Part shown: positions 1 to 10,248 of the stretch, piece after piece
How positions within the stretch are numbered: the stretch's first letter is position 1
How the letters are laid out: every line of letters starts with the position of its first letter
Assembly: GCA_030737835.1 (NCBI GenBank)
Contig: JAUJYN010000013.1
Location: forward strand, 3,957,354 to 4,021,353
Direction of reading: 5' to 3'
DNA from: Acorus gramineus
Taxonomy: Eukaryota > Streptophyta > Magnoliopsida > Acorales > Acoraceae
DNA: 64,000 bases
Notes under the pieces: generated by a model
Databases searched by the model: none
Told to the model about the DNA's origin: nothing
The model's input: the letters and a program-made list of their open reading frames with translations, nothing else
Translations under genes and position numbers: made by a program

Positions 1-240
1 TATGTTAGAAGATATGATGAGGAGAGATTTGAAGGTTATAGAAGGATATGAGCTCTTGAGGCTGGGGTGGTCGTGGGGATTAAGAGAGATGTATGGAAGG
101 TTTATATAGACTTTGAGAGAATGAACACTAAAGGGGATCTTTCAATTGACTATGTCTGGTTATTAATTGGCTTATATTATATGCTGTTTTGAATAGACTT
201 TCAAAAGCTCTGTAATACAAACAGCAGTATCAACGAGGAT
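1..240 (-). promoter_or_regulatory. Promoter and 5' leader of a DUF538 gene whose coding part lies off the left edge
   Basis: This stretch matches 3533-3770, the promoter of the DUF538 gene at 3098-3523, almost base for base, including the TATA box (CTATATAAA on the minus strand, 101-109) and the surrounding GAGAGA-rich leader. Because the matching segment sits directly upstream of a start codon in the other copy, the start codon of a further array member should lie within a few bases to the left of position 1. The coding part is not in the window, so the gene itself is inferred. Confidence 0.75.
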
Positions 241-2430
241 GACTAATAATTGAGTTTTCAAAGGAGGCCATCACATAAAAAACCAAGGAGATATATGGTG
301 TTGAAGTCAAGACAACTTTATGGACTGAATCAAAAGGAGTTTGAGTAGAATCGAGTTCTCTACAAGAGACTGCATTTGTGTCTTCTAGTTGGTGCATTTA
401 ATCCGTTTCTGATATTTCTATGTTAATGTTTTTTCATACATTTGTTTGATTTGTTTGGGACTCTGATGTACTTGTACAGAACAAGTTACAACTATAAAAT
501 TGGTTTTAGGCAGAACAAAAGAAAGAGTAACTGCTGAACCTTTTATGATTCTCTTCCATGTAATGCTACTCAAAATGACATGTGATTGTTCTTTGTAATC
601 AAATTTACTACCATATTGTCAGAGTCACCACTTCCATGTTTGCTGATAAAGAAATATGGTGGAAATTAAATGATATGAATATCTGATACGATATATTTAA
701 TTGTTGTGTGACCAAATTGATATGTATATGTGTGTGCACAGATATATGGTGATCACAGAGATATGGTGATTGTCTGTGGCATAAAATACTACTCGACCCA
801 GTTTTTTGCAAAGGCGCAGGGACATTTTTATGTTTTATTAATTAGAAGTTATAAAAAAATATAATTTTTTTTTGAAAAATGGTATTCCCTAGGATTTTTT
901 ATCTCATTCATAGAGAGAGAAAGTGCTTGTTGATTTAACTAAAACTCGATTCGTAAAAAGTTATAAAATTAAACATAGTTTTATACTACGCCCATAATCT
1001 AACAAAAGAATAAGTAAATGATCTACAACTAATAAAGTTATTGTGCAACATCTCTAAATGTGTATACTTTATGTAACAAAATATACACATATATTTATTA
1101 TAGTGGTTTAATTTCGTGCGTCCTTAGGTTTTTTTTTAACATTAAAAATAATATTATTAGAGTTCCTCCTTACCAAAAAATTATAAAAATTGAATAAACA
1201 TAAATCCACCAACTCATCCAATGCCCTATTAAATCACCTTCCATCACAAGATGTCAAATTAGGCAGCCACACACTATTTAAGTTGTGTATGCAGACAACC
1301 TCTGTTTTATGTTTTACCACCCCAAAAAAATATGTTTCATGTGACTATCATCACATGTATTTCCCATATACAACTTGGATTATAGGTTGTAGAGCGAAAA
1401 ACTCCTGCTTTTTCTGAGGGCATCACATGTCCTTGTCAGTAACGAGTGGTATGACCTGGTCCAAAGTACGACGGATTTCATGTGCCATTATTTATTTTTA
1501 TATGCAATCAGCTGATATTTATATGGTTTGTCAATCATTTATATCTCTCGCCTTTGTGTTTAGTTATAACCTAATCAACATACCCATCCTTTGTCGAGGA
1601 ATAGATCAACAGGGACACATGAAAAAACTTTATTAATAACTGTAAATGTGCAAACTGTTCAACATAAAATGTCTAGTTGGATACAAACATAATGAATGTA
1701 ATATGTGTGAAAATGAGTGAGTGATCACGTCATTTCCTATCCAGACGTCCCTTTGTCTCGGTTGGAATCTTCTGACATGGAAAGTTCTACGAGGTATATG
1801 AGTGGGGGTTTGTTATGATGTCGTGACCACGTGGCGCAATCTTGTTGGCCGTAACCATGACTCTGACGAGCAATGGCAGGTGGCTTGTCTGGGCTAGGGC
1901 ATGTCTCTACCAATTCGGTAGAGCAGAGCAGCCCTGGCCTTGTCTTACAGTGTCAGTGATCCCCTTTTTCTATGGTTAGGACTGAATCCAAATACAAGTC
2001 AGGATGATTAGACTTAAAGACACTCCAACGATTGTATTCTGTGTAAGTGATTAGTCTTGATTGTCCTCGGTGCAGTGGTGGTCTGGTTGCCGAGCTATCC
2101 TACCCTGGTGAGAAGGCATTCCCCAAATAGGACCTCACGAGCAAGGTTTCCCGAGCGAGACTTCTCGAATAGAGAACCGGGTTGTTCTCCTCGTGCAATC
2201 CGGAGAATAGATCTCACTCACTCCTCTGGTGTAAGAAAGCACACTAGGATAATGTTATGTCTAACTATGGTTAGCCTCACTTACAGTTTCCACGTGCTTT
2301 CATTTTTTAAAAATGTGTATACTTTATGTAACAACACATATATATATATTCACAAAATAAGGTATATTATCCAAGTGAAATAGTATGAATCTGTAAGAAG
2401 TGAAAATTTATTTTAATGGGAGTACATACT
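241..2430. other. Array spacer, no gene, degenerate repeats
   Basis: AT-rich intergenic DNA. Bases 241-735 continue the similarity to 3770-4199 and then jump to about 10241-10280, so this copy is the unoccupied version of the MITE and copia insertion site. Patches near 1080-1400 and 2280-2350 resemble 10680-10860 and 11080-11130. Only short open frames occur and none looks like a protein. Confidence 0.6.
1735..2290. repeat. Dispersed repeat fragment, related to 62.65-63.24 kb
   Basis: It shares a series of landmarks in the same order with 62650-63240: a CCTCGGT block, GAGGTAT, the string GTGACCACGTGGCG, a GCTTGTC block, and an AGTCTTGAT..CCTCGG block followed by TGGTCTGGTTG. The similarity is patchy, so this looks like an old copy of a transposon or LTR. 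The class is not identified. Confidence 0.5.
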
Positions 2431-2680
2431 CGGGTTGTAAATGTGACTGTGCAACAGTACCATGGACCATATATAATGTATTCTAATGTTTCACCTTATT
2501 CAATTTGAAGAACATCTTGAGGTTCATTTGTTCTGGTGCAACATTGCTTAATTAATATAATGCCATCCTTATTAATTTGATGGATTTAATCAATTGTATT
2601 CTTTTGTCAGCGCGCCTGACAGGACAGAACTCTGCTAATACAGTATGTCTTCCTCAGATTCAATACAAGATGTGAATGAT
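2430..2680. repeat. Duplicated 3' flank of DUF538 unit, copy 1
   Basis: Sequence downstream of the DUF538 gene at 3098-3523. It is related to 13315-13540, which lies downstream of the gene at 13730-14152. Shared blocks include GTGACTGT, CAACATTGCTTAAT, TTGATGGA and GACAGAACTC. This shows that the tandem duplication unit included 3' flanking DNA. Confidence 0.6.
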
Positions 2681-3097
2681 GAAAGAGTGGATTTTATATA
2701 AGAATTCTATAAATAAAAAAAAATTGAAGAGAGTTATAGACATTCCTATTTTAACAATCAGTATAAAAATAAACAATGTTCAAAAGGGATGAAAGAAATA
2801 CATGAACAGAAACATAAAAATCAAGCAAAACCAAAATAAAGAACCAAAAGACCCGGGTAAAAAAGAATTATATATATCATTACAATTTATCATCTACTGA
2901 TACAGTGATACATGCTCACATTGATCAACAATACAAATATACAATCCAAACAAACAATCTCTTCTTACTCCAACAACACCACATATAGAGGAAAACCAAA
3001 AAAAGAAAGAATAGACAATACAAACTCTGAATGAGGAAGCCAAATAAACCACAAATCCAAATATATAATTACCAACATTTCCAGTTTTCAAAAGTCC

Positions 3098-3523
3098 CTA
3101 CTCGAGTTCAAAAGCTGAAGTGGGGAAGCTCTCAGACAATCCGGTTCCAGTCTTGAAAGTGATCTTCCCCGTTGAAGGGTCCTCTATGTACACATCAGTG
3201 ATGGTGAGCCAAAGGAGTAGCTCCCTTGTCTTCACCCCACTCATCTTCTTCATCCTATGCTTCTCAACGAAGGCAGTGACCTCCGTCGCGTAGGATACAG
3301 TCTGTTTGATCTTCTTGAACACATGGTCCTTCTTCTTCTTGTGTGTCAGCCACATGAACCCCGATGATCGATTGTATCCGAACTCCTCGATGTCGTCGAG
3401 TGGGAAGAGTCCCTTTGGGAGGGAGAGCTCATCGAGCAATTGTTGGATGTTCTTGATGCATGGAGAGTTGCCATGGTAAACCTCAGCATTCTCTCTGTGA
3501 GCCTGGATTGCTTGGGAGGCCAT
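3098..3523 (-). CDS. DUF538 family protein (SVB-like), array copy B
   Basis: A single-exon gene for 141 residues, the usual size of the short DUF538 proteins related to Arabidopsis SVB (SMALLER WITH VARIABLE BRANCHES). The family core is plain: LPKGLFPLDDIEEFGYNRSS, then GFMWLTHKKK, a lysine-rich stretch, SYATEVTAFVE, KTRELLLWLTI and a C-terminal GKITFKTGTGLSESFP. No signal peptide or membrane segment is seen, so a cytosolic or peripheral location is likely. The start is supported by the same MASQAI opening in the other copies and by a TATA box about 105 bases upstream. It is the most divergent of the four full copies, with H-N-S-P and QQLLDEL near the N terminus. The family has been linked to trichome and growth traits. 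The biochemical role is not settled. Confidence 0.92.
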   Translation of the reverse strand: MASQAIQAHRENAEVYHGNSPCIKNIQQLLDELSLPKGLFPLDDIEEFGYNRSSGFMWLTHKKKKDHVFKKIKQTVSYATEVTAFVEKHRMKKMSGVKTRELLLWLTITDVYIEDPSTGKITFKTGTGLSESFPTSAFELE

Positions 3524-3626
3524 TTGTATATGTTATAAGAGATGATGAGGAGAGATTTGAAGGTTATAGAAGGATATGAGCTCTTCAGGCTGGGGTGGTG
3601 GTGGGGATTGAGAGAGATGTGGAAGG

Positions 3627-3635
3627 TTTATATAG
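3627..3635 (-). promoter_or_regulatory. TATA box of DUF538 copy B
   Basis: CTATATAAA on the minus strand, 104-112 bases upstream of the ATG. The same word occurs at nearly the same distance in copies C and D and in the off-edge copy. Confidence 0.65.
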
Positions 3636-3779
3636 ACTTTGAGAGAATGAACACAAGAGGGGATCCTTCTATTGACTTTGTCTTTTTTATTGGCTTATTA
3701 TATGGTACTTTGAATAGACTTTCAAAAGCTGTGTAATATAGACTGCAGTATCAACGAGGATGACTAATAATTGAGTTTT

Positions 3780-4199
3780 CAAAGGATGAATAAGTTCAAA
3801 GTCTGACTTTTATGAGGAGGGCCCATCATGCCAAAATCTGGTGTTGAAGTCATGACAAATGTATGGACTAAATCAAAAGGAGTTTGCGGAGAGTCGAATT
3901 CTTGTCAAGTGAGTGACCTTGTTTGTGTCTTTTAGTTGGTGCATTTATTTACCTCTGTTTTTATTTCTTGTGTATGTTTTAAGGTATTTGGTCTGATTGG
4001 GACTCCGATGTAAATAAAAAGTTACAGAAATAAAATTGGTTCAGGAAAAACAAAAAAGAAAAAAGTTCTGCCTTTTATGTTTCACTTCCATTTAATGCGG
4101 CGGCTACCCAATATGACTTGTTATTGTTCTTTATAATAAAACACCACTTCAATGTTTGTTGATAAAGAAATATGATTGAAAAGGTATGTTTATCTGATA
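3780..4199. other. Spacer between DUF538 promoter and nested transposons
   Basis: This is duplicated sequence related to 240-690. It ends with ATCTGATA (4192-4199), which recurs as ATCAGATA at 10241-10248 and occurs once at 680-687. No gene is visible. Confidence 0.6.
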
Positions 4200-4377
4200 G
4201 GTGTTATTACACCAAATCCATTTTCAACCCCAATTATAATTTTATATGCGTCGATAGATTTCTATCGATGCATATGCTCACATTAACAAAGCATATGTTT
4301 TGAAAAAAAAATTTAATTTTTTATAAATGCATCCAAGCAATTCATTGAAATATATGCTTCATTTTTTATAAAAACAT

Positions 4378-4382
4378 GTACC
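4378..4382 (+). repeat. Target site duplication GTACC, left
   Basis: GTACC precedes the left LTR and is repeated exactly at 10145-10149. The unsplit MITE at 61619-61623 has it once. Confidence 0.9.
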
Positions 4383-4666
4383 TGCTGTAAACTAAATAGA
4401 ATATGATATATAAGAGTATATAAACAAAGCACACAAGCATATAAGAAGAGAAGTAGAGAGAGATTCTTATTTACTATTTGTTGGTTGGTGGAATACAAGA
4501 GAAACCCCTCTATTTATAGGGTGCATAGAGGAATCCCAAAGGTGGGAGTTACAAGTCTATAGAGGTGAGGGGGAGATAGTGGGGCAATAATGGGAGTGTT
4601 ATGGAATAGAAGAGTGGGGGAGGTTATGGCTAGGAGGAGTGGTGGTTATCCACTATATTCACAACA
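4383..4666 (-). repeat. 3' LTR of copia element
   Basis: 284 bases starting TGCTGTAAAC and ending TTCACAACA on the plus strand, nearly identical to 9861-10144. Its outermost TG is kept although the third base differs from the other LTR. Confidence 0.95.
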
Positions 4667-4675
4667 CTCCCCCTT
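4667..4675 (-). other. Polypurine tract of copia element
   Basis: AAGGGGGAG on the minus strand directly abuts the 3' LTR, which is the expected place for the plus-strand primer. Confidence 0.8.
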
Positions 4676-4700
4676 GGATGACCACCACGCTAAGAAAATT

Positions 4701-4869
4701 GCCTCATTAAAACCTTGCTTGGAAAACCCAATGGGAAAAAACCAAAGCGAAGGAAAAAGAGTACAATGTAACTTAATCGTATAATAGTGTATGCGTTTGA
4801 CACTGCCTCATTAAAACCTTGCCAGGAAAACCCAATGGGACAAAACCTAGGCGAAGGAAAAAGAGTACA
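4701..4869. repeat. Two 65-base direct repeats in the copia 3' region
   Basis: Units at 4701-4765 and 4805-4869 share GCCTCATTAAAACCTTGC, GGAAAACCCAATGGGA, GCGAAGGAAAAAGAGTACA in the same order with few mismatches. They lie between the pol stop and the polypurine tract and do not code for protein. Confidence 0.85.
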
Positions 4870-4916
4870 GTTCGCAAAATGTCATAAAAATTACTCCCCC
4901 TCATAAGTACAAGATT

Positions 4917-6989
4917 TCAAGAATTTTGGTCGCAAACTCGTCGCATCCCGATTTCATACACCAGCTTCTTGAATGTTGATGTCGACAAAGCTTTAGTAAA
5001 CAAATCTGCAAGATTGTCCTTTGACTGAATTTGTTGAACATCAATTTCATGTCTCTGCTGGAGCTCATGAGTGTAAAAGAATTTTGGAGAAATATACTTC
5101 GTTCTATCACCCTTGATATATCCCCCTTTGATTTGAGCAATGCATGCTGCATTGTCTTCATATATAGTTGTTGGAACATCTGTAATGAGAGATAGTCCGC
5201 ATGCAGTACGAATATGATGAACCAAAGACCTTATCCACACGCATTCCCGGCTTGCTTCGTGGAGTGCAAGAATCTCAGAGTGGTTAGAAGACGTGGCGAC
5301 CAAAGTCTGTTTCGTAGATCGCCAAGAGATTGCTGTGCCACCGCAAGTGAATACATAGCCTGTTTGTGAGCGAGCCTTGTGAGGATCTGAAAGATATCCT
5401 GAATCTGCATAACCCTTTAGTTGTGCACCATTATTGGAATCCTTTGCATAGAATAGACCCATGTCTGACGTTCCACGAAGATAACGAAAAATGTGCTTCA
5501 CACCATTCCAATGCCTTCGAGTTGGTGCAGAGCTAAATCTGGCCAATAAATTAACTGAAAATGCAATGTCAGGTCTAGTGCATTGGGCCAAATATAATAA
5601 GGCACCAATTGCACTAAGATATGGTACTTCAGGACCAAGAAGATTTTCAGTATTTTCTTTTGGATGAAAAGGGTCCTTTTTTGGGTCAAGTAACCTTACT
5701 ACCATTGGAGTACTTAATGGATGACATTTGTCCATATTAAAACGCTTCAGGATTTTTTCAACATATATTGTTTGATGAACAAGTATCCCATTTGAACTTT
5801 GCTCAATTTGCAAGCCGAGACAATATCTTGTTTTTCCAAGATCTTTCATTTCAAACTCCTTTTTCAGATATTCAGAAGCCTTTTTGAGCTCTTCAAGAGT
5901 CCCAATTAGATTAATATCATCAACATACACTGCAATAATGGCAGATCCGAGTCTTCTTTTCTTTATAAATACACAGGGGCATATTGGATCATTGACATAT
6001 CCTTCTTTTATTAAGTACTCACTAAGACGGTTATACCACATTCGTCCAGATTGCTTTAATCCATACAAGGATCGTCTTAGCTTGATTGAGTACATGTTTC
6101 GTGGTTTTGCTTCAGGCAATTTTAGTCCTTCAGGAACTTTCATATAAATGTCGGTATCTAATTTTCCATATAAATATGCAGTAACCACATCCATTAGCTG
6201 CATGTCAAGTCCTTCTGAGACTACAAGACTAATTAAATACCGAAATGTGATTGTGTCCATCACAGGAGAATATGTCTCTTCAAAATCTATCCCAGGTCTC
6301 TGCAGGAAACCCTGTGCCACAAGACGAGCTTTGTATCTAACAATCTCGTTTCTTTCATTTCGTTTTCTCGCAAACACCCATTTACATCCTACTGGTTTAA
6401 CACCTTCAGGGGTTAGGACTACTGGTCCAAATACTTGGTGTTTTGCAAGTGAATCCAATTCTGTTTGAATAGCAGCTTTCCATTGTGGCCAACAATTTTT
6501 TCGTCTGCATTCATCCACTGAACGTGGTTCTAAATCATTATCTGAAATGATTTCTGTAGCTACTGCAAATGAGAATATATCATCAACAAGCACTTGCTTT
6601 CGATCCCACAATATTTGTGAATTTGCATAATTTATGGAAATTTCTTCATTTCCATGTACTTGTTCTTCATGCACGGGCGTCACTTCAGGGACGTCAGTCT
6701 CTTCAGGGACTTGTGTCACTTCAGGGACTTCTTCCTCTGTAGGAGTTATTATTGTGGGTCTTTCAAGTGTTTCATACTCTTCTAGAGAATTATTCTTCAT
6801 TGTTTTTCTCCTTCGGGGAGCTGAATCTTTTGAGCCTATAGGTCTTCCACGCTTCAGGCGTGTTTTTGTTGATTCATTAGCCGGCATATTAACAGTTTTT
6901 CCTATTGGAACATTAATTCGAGCTGGAGTATTAGCAGCTGGAATATGTGATTTCATCACTTTTGCTGCATCATTGAATGCATCTGGCAA
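4917..6989 (-). pseudogene. Copia pol fragment: reverse transcriptase and RNase H
   Basis: An open frame of 690 codons without internal stops. It opens in the linker after integrase (a proline- and glutamate-rich stretch, residues 70-115). It then enters the copia reverse transcriptase at about residue 165, with GCKWVFARK (201-209), KARLVAQGF (220-228), the LMDVVTAYL aspartate (about 267) and the catalytic YVDD at 355-358. RNase H follows, with the YADSGY aspartate, a SRSQTGYVF-like block and SSNHSEILALHEA. The first ATG is internal to the polyprotein, so this is the 3' half of a broken pol and not a gene in its own right. Upstream sequence continues the polyprotein in other frames. Confidence 0.9.
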
Positions 6990-8521
6990 TTGATGCGCAA
7001 TTCTTTGAAGATGGTGATTCTTTGCACTTCAGTTTCACATTGATTAGTGCGAGGATCAAGATGAGACAAAGATGGAGTTTTCCATGTAAGTTCACGTCGT
7101 TCTTCTGGCGACGGATTTTCTCCCCCTAACGACGGGAATATTGTCTCATCAAAATGACAATCCGCAAATCGAGCGGTAAAAACATCCCCTGTCAATGGTT
7201 CAAGATATCTTATAATAGAGGAGAATCAAAGCCTACATAAATTCCCAATCGACGTTGAGGGCCCATTTTAGTTCGTTGTGTAGGGGCAATAGGAACTTGT
7301 ACAGCACAACCAAAAATTCGAAGATGTGAAATATTTGGTTGATGACCCAGTACGAGCTGTAAAGGGGAATATTGATGATAAGCAGTTGGCCGAAGGCGAA
7401 CTAATGCTGCTGCATGCAATATAGCGTGACCCCAAGCTGAAACGGGTAATTTTGTCCTCAAAAGCATAGGACGTGCAATTAGCTGAAGATGCTTAATAAA
7501 TGATTCAGCTAATCCATTTTGGGTGTGCACATGAGCAACAGGGTGTTCAACATCGATGCCATGCGACATACAATAGTCGTTAAAAGTTTTCGATGTGAAT
7601 TCACCAGCTCCATCAAGCGTATTGACTTTATAGGATAATCCGAAAATGAGACTGTAATCGGATTATCTGAGCAAGTAGTCTTGCAAATGCAGCATTCCGA
7701 GTGGATAATAGACAAACATGCGACCATCTAGCAGATGCGTCTATCAATACCATAAAATACTTGAATGGTCCACATGGGGGGTGGATTGGGCCACATATAT
7801 CCCCTTGGATTCTTTGCAAAAATGTTGGTGACTCAACATTGACTTTTGTAGGGGATGGTCTAACTATCAATTTTCCTTGTGAGCACGAAGTGCATTGATA
7901 GTGATTAGGTAAAAGAATCTTCTGGTTCTTTAACGAATGCCCAAATGAATTATCAATTATTCGACGCATCATTGTAGATCCTGGATGCCCGAGACGATCA
8001 TGCCAAAGTGTAAAAATATCTGAATCATAGAACTTCTGGTTCATTACAGCATATGATTCGATTGTTTTTATGGTTGTATAATACAACCCAGATGAGAAAG
8101 CATGAAGTTTCTCTAATACATGTTTTTGGCCTGAAACAATTGAAGTAATGCATAAATACTCCATATTGTTTTCATTGATAGTCTCAATATGATATCCATT
8201 AAGACGGATATCCTTAAAACTTAGCAGATTTCTTCTGGATCTTGCTGAATATAATGCATCATTAATACAAAATTTTGTACCTCCTGGTAATATTATATTT
8301 GCTCTTCCGGAGCCTTCAATTAATTTCGTAGTACCAGAAATGGTATTAACATTTGCATTGATTAATGTCAATGTCGAGAAATATTGTTTATTTCGTAGGA
8401 TCGTATGTGTTGTAGCGCTGTCTGCTAGACAAATGTCACCAACCATAGCCATTCTTGTAAAAAAAAAAATGAAATAAATAAGATAAATATAAAAATAAGA
8501 AAAATGGATTTTAGATAACAA
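6956..8521 (-). pseudogene. Copia pol fragment: protease, GAG-pre-integrase and integrase, frameshifted
   Basis: The frame 8521-7628 holds a protease with the active site in CLADSATTHTIL, the GAG-pre-integrase LWHDRLGHPGS, zinc-binding cysteines in CTSCSQGK, and the first integrase aspartate in GDICGPI. Reading then moves to another frame near 7640 (DYPIKSIRL), again near 7605, and runs to a stop at 7210 with the integrase glutamate region HVHTQNGLAE. A further shift near 7212 leads into 7195-6956 (TGDVFTARFADCHFDE), and another near 7000 joins the reverse transcriptase frame. These breaks mean no complete polyprotein can be made from this copy. Confidence 0.85.
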
Positions 8522-8524
8522 AGA

Positions 8525-9846
8525 AAAATTATAATTATAAAAATTATAAAAGTCTGATCGTACATCAGGTACGTGACCATATTTTTAAAGCACCAAATAC
8601 ATAACAATCATTTTCCTTGTGTTAGGGGTTTGTTCTGCAACCCTTTTCCCTTCAATTATGCTTTTGTTTAATAGCAAATCACTTCTAGTGATTTGAGATA
8701 TTTTACAAATTTATGATTGTTGTGCTTTCAACTATATAAATCATGATCTCATCATTCATGACCACAACTTCCATGGCGAACATAAAATAAAATGCATTTA
8801 CTTCGGGTAATGATGCTATGCCATTGAGTTGAGTTATATGATATTTTAAAAAAATCGTTGTTCGGCAACGAGAATATATAAAATTGATGCTCTCAATATT
8901 GCTACAACTGGAGCATATTTGAGGCATAATGGCCGGTGGACCTTTGTCAATGAGGTATTAATCTTTAAATCCTCTTCATTTTGATGATGATGGTGAAATC
9001 TAATCATAATTTACATGTTCCTGCTGGGATACATGGATCTTTTTTTTTATTATTTGGTCCTTCAAGGACCCGAAAAATATATCATATAACTTTTGTTTGG
9101 TCCTACAGGGACATGAGCAATCATGATTTGTGTATATATATCCTTCAGGGATAAAAATTATACAGTCCTTCAGAGACACATTCTAATCATATCTTTCACA
9201 TGATCCTCCAAGGATCCATGTAATAATTTTTGTAGTCCTTCAGGGATAGAATAAAATTTGCATGGTCTTATTCGAACACATTATTCATAACTTCTACATG
9301 GTCCTTCAGGGATCCATGTAATTACAATTTTTGTATGATCCTATAGGGACATATGACATTGTAACATTAAAATGAATTTCAAATCAAATATAAATATCAA
9401 ATTAATTGATATTTGTGAGAACTTCTGGTTCTACACATAGATGTATAATATTTAAATTTTAATAAAAGATGACAAACATGGAATAGTTACATGAAAAATA
9501 AATAATCAAATGATAGATGCCGCATACTGTTGCATGGGAAAATTGCATACTAGTTTTCATAAATTAATCATATCATAACATATGTATGGAAAATTTTCAC
9601 GGGGATTGCATGCATGGAAAATAAAAGATAGATGTATGCAGTACATCAGATGAAAATAAAAGATAGATGTATACGGGTTCTACACATGATTTGCATACGG
9701 TTCCATGCATATTGAAAAAAAAATTAATCATATGTATGTAGTAGATGATTTACATAAAAATACATAACATCAAGGGGGAGTATATTTTTTATATAGATCA
9801 TTAAGAACCCACCGAATACAAACCTTTCTCTTTAACAAAGAGCTTC
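8525..9846 (-). other. Copia leader region without recognisable gag
   Basis: About 1.3 kb between the primer site and the protease, where gag is expected. No frame shows the gag core or a CCHC knuckle. It contains an AT-rich stretch next to the protease start, a run of short palindromes (9055-9360), and a stretch with repeated AGATAGATGTAT and GCATAC words (9470-9720). Gag appears to have been lost or replaced. Confidence 0.65.
9055..9360. repeat. Array of short palindromes in the copia leader
   Basis: Eight or nine variants of GTCCTTCAGGGAC, each able to form a small stem of GTCC with GGAC, occur about every 20-45 bases. Examples are near 9058, 9102, 9141, 9165, 9204, 9235, 9303 and 9338. 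The sequences between them are unrelated and AT-rich. Confidence 0.7.
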
Positions 9847-9858
9847 TCGTGCTGATAA
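9847..9858 (-). other. Putative primer-binding site of copia element
   Basis: TTATCAGCACGA on the minus strand lies two bases inside the 5' LTR. It does not begin with TGG, so it cannot pair with the CCA end of a tRNA. It matches the anticodon-arm region of plant tRNA-Ile(AAU) as I recall it, with the anticodon first base represented as G in the complementary strand. That suggests priming by an internal half-tRNA. Confidence 0.5.
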
Positions 9859-9860
9859 TG

Positions 9861-10144
9861 TGTTGTAAACTAAATAGAATATGATATATAAGAGTATATA
9901 AACAAAGCACACAAGCATATAGAAGAGAAGTAGAGAGAGATTCTTATTCACTATTTGTTGGTTGGTGGAATACAAGAGAAACCCCTCTATTTATAGAGTG
10001 CATAGAGGAATCCCAAAGGTGGGGAGTTACAAGTCTATAGAGGTGAGGGGGAGATAGTGGGGCAATAATGGGAGTGTTATGGAATAGAAGAGTGGGGGAG
10101 GTTATGGCTAGGAGGAGTGGTGGTTATCCACTATATTCACAACA
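9861..10144 (-). repeat. 5' LTR of copia element
   Basis: 284 bases, TGTTGTAAAC at the left and TTCACAACA at the right. As the element runs on the minus strand, this is the promoter-bearing LTR. On that strand the sequence contains TTATATA-type AT-rich words suited to a TATA box, but I cannot place the start of transcription. Confidence 0.93.
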
Positions 10145-10149
10145 GTACC
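10145..10149 (+). repeat. Target site duplication GTACC, right
   Basis: Exact copy of 4378-4382. Confidence 0.9.
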
Positions 10150-10248
10150 TTATTAGATAAGATATACTATTTTAAAAAATGCAAACCACATGTAAACTGG
10201 AATTGAGGATGAAAATGAGGCTAGATATAACTTTATCCTTATCAGATA

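Larger units (their letters stand above)
4383..10144 (-). mobile_element. Ty1/copia LTR retrotransposon, coding-defective
   Basis: A 5762-base element lying on the minus strand, flanked by 284-base LTRs and perfect GTACC target duplications. The gene order protease, GAG-pre-integrase, integrase, reverse transcriptase, RNase H is diagnostic of Ty1/copia. By eye the LTRs differ by three substitutions and two one-base indels, so the insertion is fairly recent. Even so, pol is broken by about four frameshifts and no gag frame is visible between the 5' LTR and the protease. It therefore probably moved using proteins from an intact relative. It sits inside a MITE, between two DUF538 genes. Confidence 0.95.
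4200..10240. mobile_element. MITE (family 1), split by a Ty1/copia element
   Basis: The outer parts, 4200-4382 and 10145-10240, form one small element. Its ends are imperfect inverted repeats: a GTTATTACACC..CATTTTCAACC..CAATT block on the left, and the reverse complement of GTTATATC..CATTTTCATCC..CAATT on the right. It is flanked by ATCTGATA and ATCAGATA, an 8-base target duplication with one mismatch, which suggests a hAT-type transposon. The paralogous spacer at 680-690 lacks the element, and a related unsplit copy is at 61437-61712. It encodes no protein of its own. Confidence 0.65.

Noticed and set aside
2057..2383. 108-codon frame rich in Arg and Pro
   Set aside because: It lies within the dispersed repeat shared with 62.65-63.24 kb, where the frame is not kept.
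5884..6993. Plus-strand frames opposite the copia pol
   Set aside because: They are mirror images of the reverse transcriptase frame and have no independent features.
9055..9360. CRISPR-like array
   Set aside because: Repeat units are only about 12 bases and vary, spacing is irregular, there are no cas genes and the site is inside a plant retrotransposon.
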